64,000 nt of DNA from Tessaracoccus sp. (GTDB lineage: Bacteria; Actinomycetota; Actinomycetes; Propionibacteriales; Propionibacteriaceae). The notes under the pieces are model-generated. The model made no database searches. It was not told where the DNA came from and worked only from the letters and a program-made list of their open reading frames with translations. The translations under genes and the position numbers were made by a program. This document shows positions 63,240 to 64,000 of this stretch, piece by piece. Position 1 is the stretch's first letter. Every line of letters starts with the position of its first letter. Where the stretch lies: contig NZ_JADJNP010000001.1 in assembly GCF_016714275.1 (NCBI RefSeq), positions 620,001 through 684,000 on the forward strand. Direction: 5' to 3'.

Positions 63240-63815
63240 ATGCTCTTGAGCGATCGCGATATCCGCGCCAGCGTCGACGCCGGCTCCGTCCGCCTCGACC
63301 CGTGGGACCCGGCGATGGTCCAGCCATCCAGCGTCGACGTACGTCTGGACAAGTACTTCCGCGTGTTCGAGAACCACCGCTACCCGTCGATCGACCCATC
63401 GGTCGAGCAGGCCGAGCTGACGCGGCTGATCGAGGTCGACGCCGGCGAGGCTTTCGTGCTGCACCCGGGCGAGTTCGTGCTCGCCTCCACCTACGAGACC
63501 GTGACGCTGGGGTCCGCTGTCGCAGCACGGCTGGAGGGCAAGTCGTCGCTCGGCCGCCTCGGCCTGTTGACGCACTCCACGGCGGGTTTCATCGACCCCG
63601 GCTTCTCCGGCCACGTCACGCTCGAGCTGTCCAACATGGCGACGCTGCCCGTGAAGCTGTGGCCGGGCATGAAGATCGGCCAGCTGTGCTTCTTCGAGCT
63701 CACCTCACCCGCCGAGCATCCCTACGGCTCCGCTCAGTACGGCTCCCGCTACCAGGGCCAGCGCGGGCCGACGCCCTCGCGGTCCCACCTGAACTTCCAC
63801 AAGACCGAGGTCTGA
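63240..63815 (+). CDS. dcd: dCTP deaminase
   Basis: The 191-residue trimeric enzyme deaminates dCTP to dUTP for thymidylate synthesis. Typical segments are MLLSDRDIRASVDAGSVRLD, MVQPSSVDVRLDKYFRVFEN, the substrate loop RLEGKSSLGRLGLLTHSTAG with the catalytic Glu region FVLHPGEFVLASTYE, and FIDPGFSGHVTLELSN. Some actinobacterial members also hydrolyse dUTP; not decided here. ATG 63240 lies 11 nt after the 167-bp repeat, so the dcd promoter must overlap the repeat or lie within it. Confidence 0.94.
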   Translation: MLLSDRDIRASVDAGSVRLDPWDPAMVQPSSVDVRLDKYFRVFENHRYPSIDPSVEQAELTRLIEVDAGEAFVLHPGEFVLASTYETVTLGSAVAARLEGKSSLGRLGLLTHSTAGFIDPGFSGHVTLELSNMATLPVKLWPGMKIGQLCFFELTSPAEHPYGSAQYGSRYQGQRGPTPSRSHLNFHKTEV

Positions 63816-63825
63816 CGGCCATCCT

Positions 63826-64000
63826 CTAGAGGGAAGCCCGCATCCGGGCGACGGCCTCGGCGATGATCTCCTTCGACGTGGCGAGGTTCACGCGGACGTG
63901 CTGGGTCGCCGTCGGAGCGAAGTCCGTTCCCAGGTTGAACCGCACGCGGGCCACCTCGTGGAAATGCCGGCCCGGACTCGCCAGGCCGAGCGGCGCGCAG
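63826..64000 (-). CDS. C-terminal end of a PLP aminotransferase (MalY/PatB-like), partial
   Basis: The last 57 codons are present; the gene continues past the right edge. The reading LGLASPGRHFHEVARVRFNL, then TQHVRVNLATSKEIIAEAVA and RMRASL before the stop resembles the end of MalY/PatB-type cystathionine beta-lyase/aminotransferases, with the carboxylate-binding Arg in the RVNLAT segment. It converges on dcd with 10 nt between stops. Confidence 0.65.
   Translation of the reverse strand, partial: CAPLGLASPGRHFHEVARVRFNLGTDFAPTATQHVRVNLATSKEIIAEAVARMRASL

Overview
The window is a 64 kb chromosomal segment of a high-GC Gram-positive bacterium, most likely an actinobacterium of the Propionibacteriaceae or a close relative. 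This rests on very high GC, GTG starts, many ATGA/GTGA gene overlaps, a dnaK-grpE-dnaJ-hspR operon with HAIR operators, DUF1707 and DUF5997 proteins, an MptB-like mannosyltransferase and a Corynebacterium/Brevibacterium-style carotenoid cluster. The genus is inference. I saw no tRNA, rRNA, CRISPR array, prophage or intact insertion sequence.

Layout. Positions 1-6.4 kb: a minus-strand run of histidine kinase, LuxR-type regulator, cysteine-less sortase homologue, pyrE and lemA, then an alpha/beta hydrolase and a spermidine-synthase-like protein. Positions 6.4-11 kb: DUF5997 and LysR-effector-like genes diverge from a repeat-filled spacer, followed by a MATE exporter, a PQQ-type dehydrogenase lipoprotein and a DUF1707 protein. 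Positions 11-17 kb: clpB with a HAIR operator, then tenA and the thiM-thiE-thiD operon behind a TPP riboswitch. Positions 17-22 kb: a secreted chymotrypsin-like protease coupled to a small lipoprotein, glgP and mgtC. Positions 22.4-27.4 kb: a tight four-gene operon (subtilase, ECF-like sigma factor, unknown protein, TPR-CHAT caspase-like protein), the best candidate for an undescribed system. Positions 27.4-32.8 kb: ldh and the HspR-controlled chaperone operon. Positions 32.8-45 kb: a GH13 enzyme, a frameshifted vWA surface protein, two DUF1707 proteins, thrC, an ABC transporter, an MptB-like mannosyltransferase, type II NADH dehydrogenase and DoxX. Positions 45-57.5 kb: carotenoid cluster (crtE-crtB-crtI-mmpL-idi, divergent marR-crtYc-crtYd-methyltransferase-crtU, photolyase, P450) in which crtU carries an internal deletion. 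Positions 57.6-64 kb: an OmpR-type two-component system, deoC, a membrane protein, an ABC exporter, dcd and the end of a PLP enzyme gene.

Working together. HspR, encoded last in the chaperone operon, probably represses both dnaK and clpB through HAIR sites. The thi operon salvages and joins both thiamine moieties. The crt genes lead from isopentenyl diphosphate to lycopene and beta-carotene; because crtU is broken, the final aromatisation to isorenieratene is predicted to be lost. A 167-bp structured repeat occurs twice, at 28.4 and 63.1 kb. Its two copies differ by paired substitutions that preserve a terminal stem, and a partial end sits at the CHAT stop codon.
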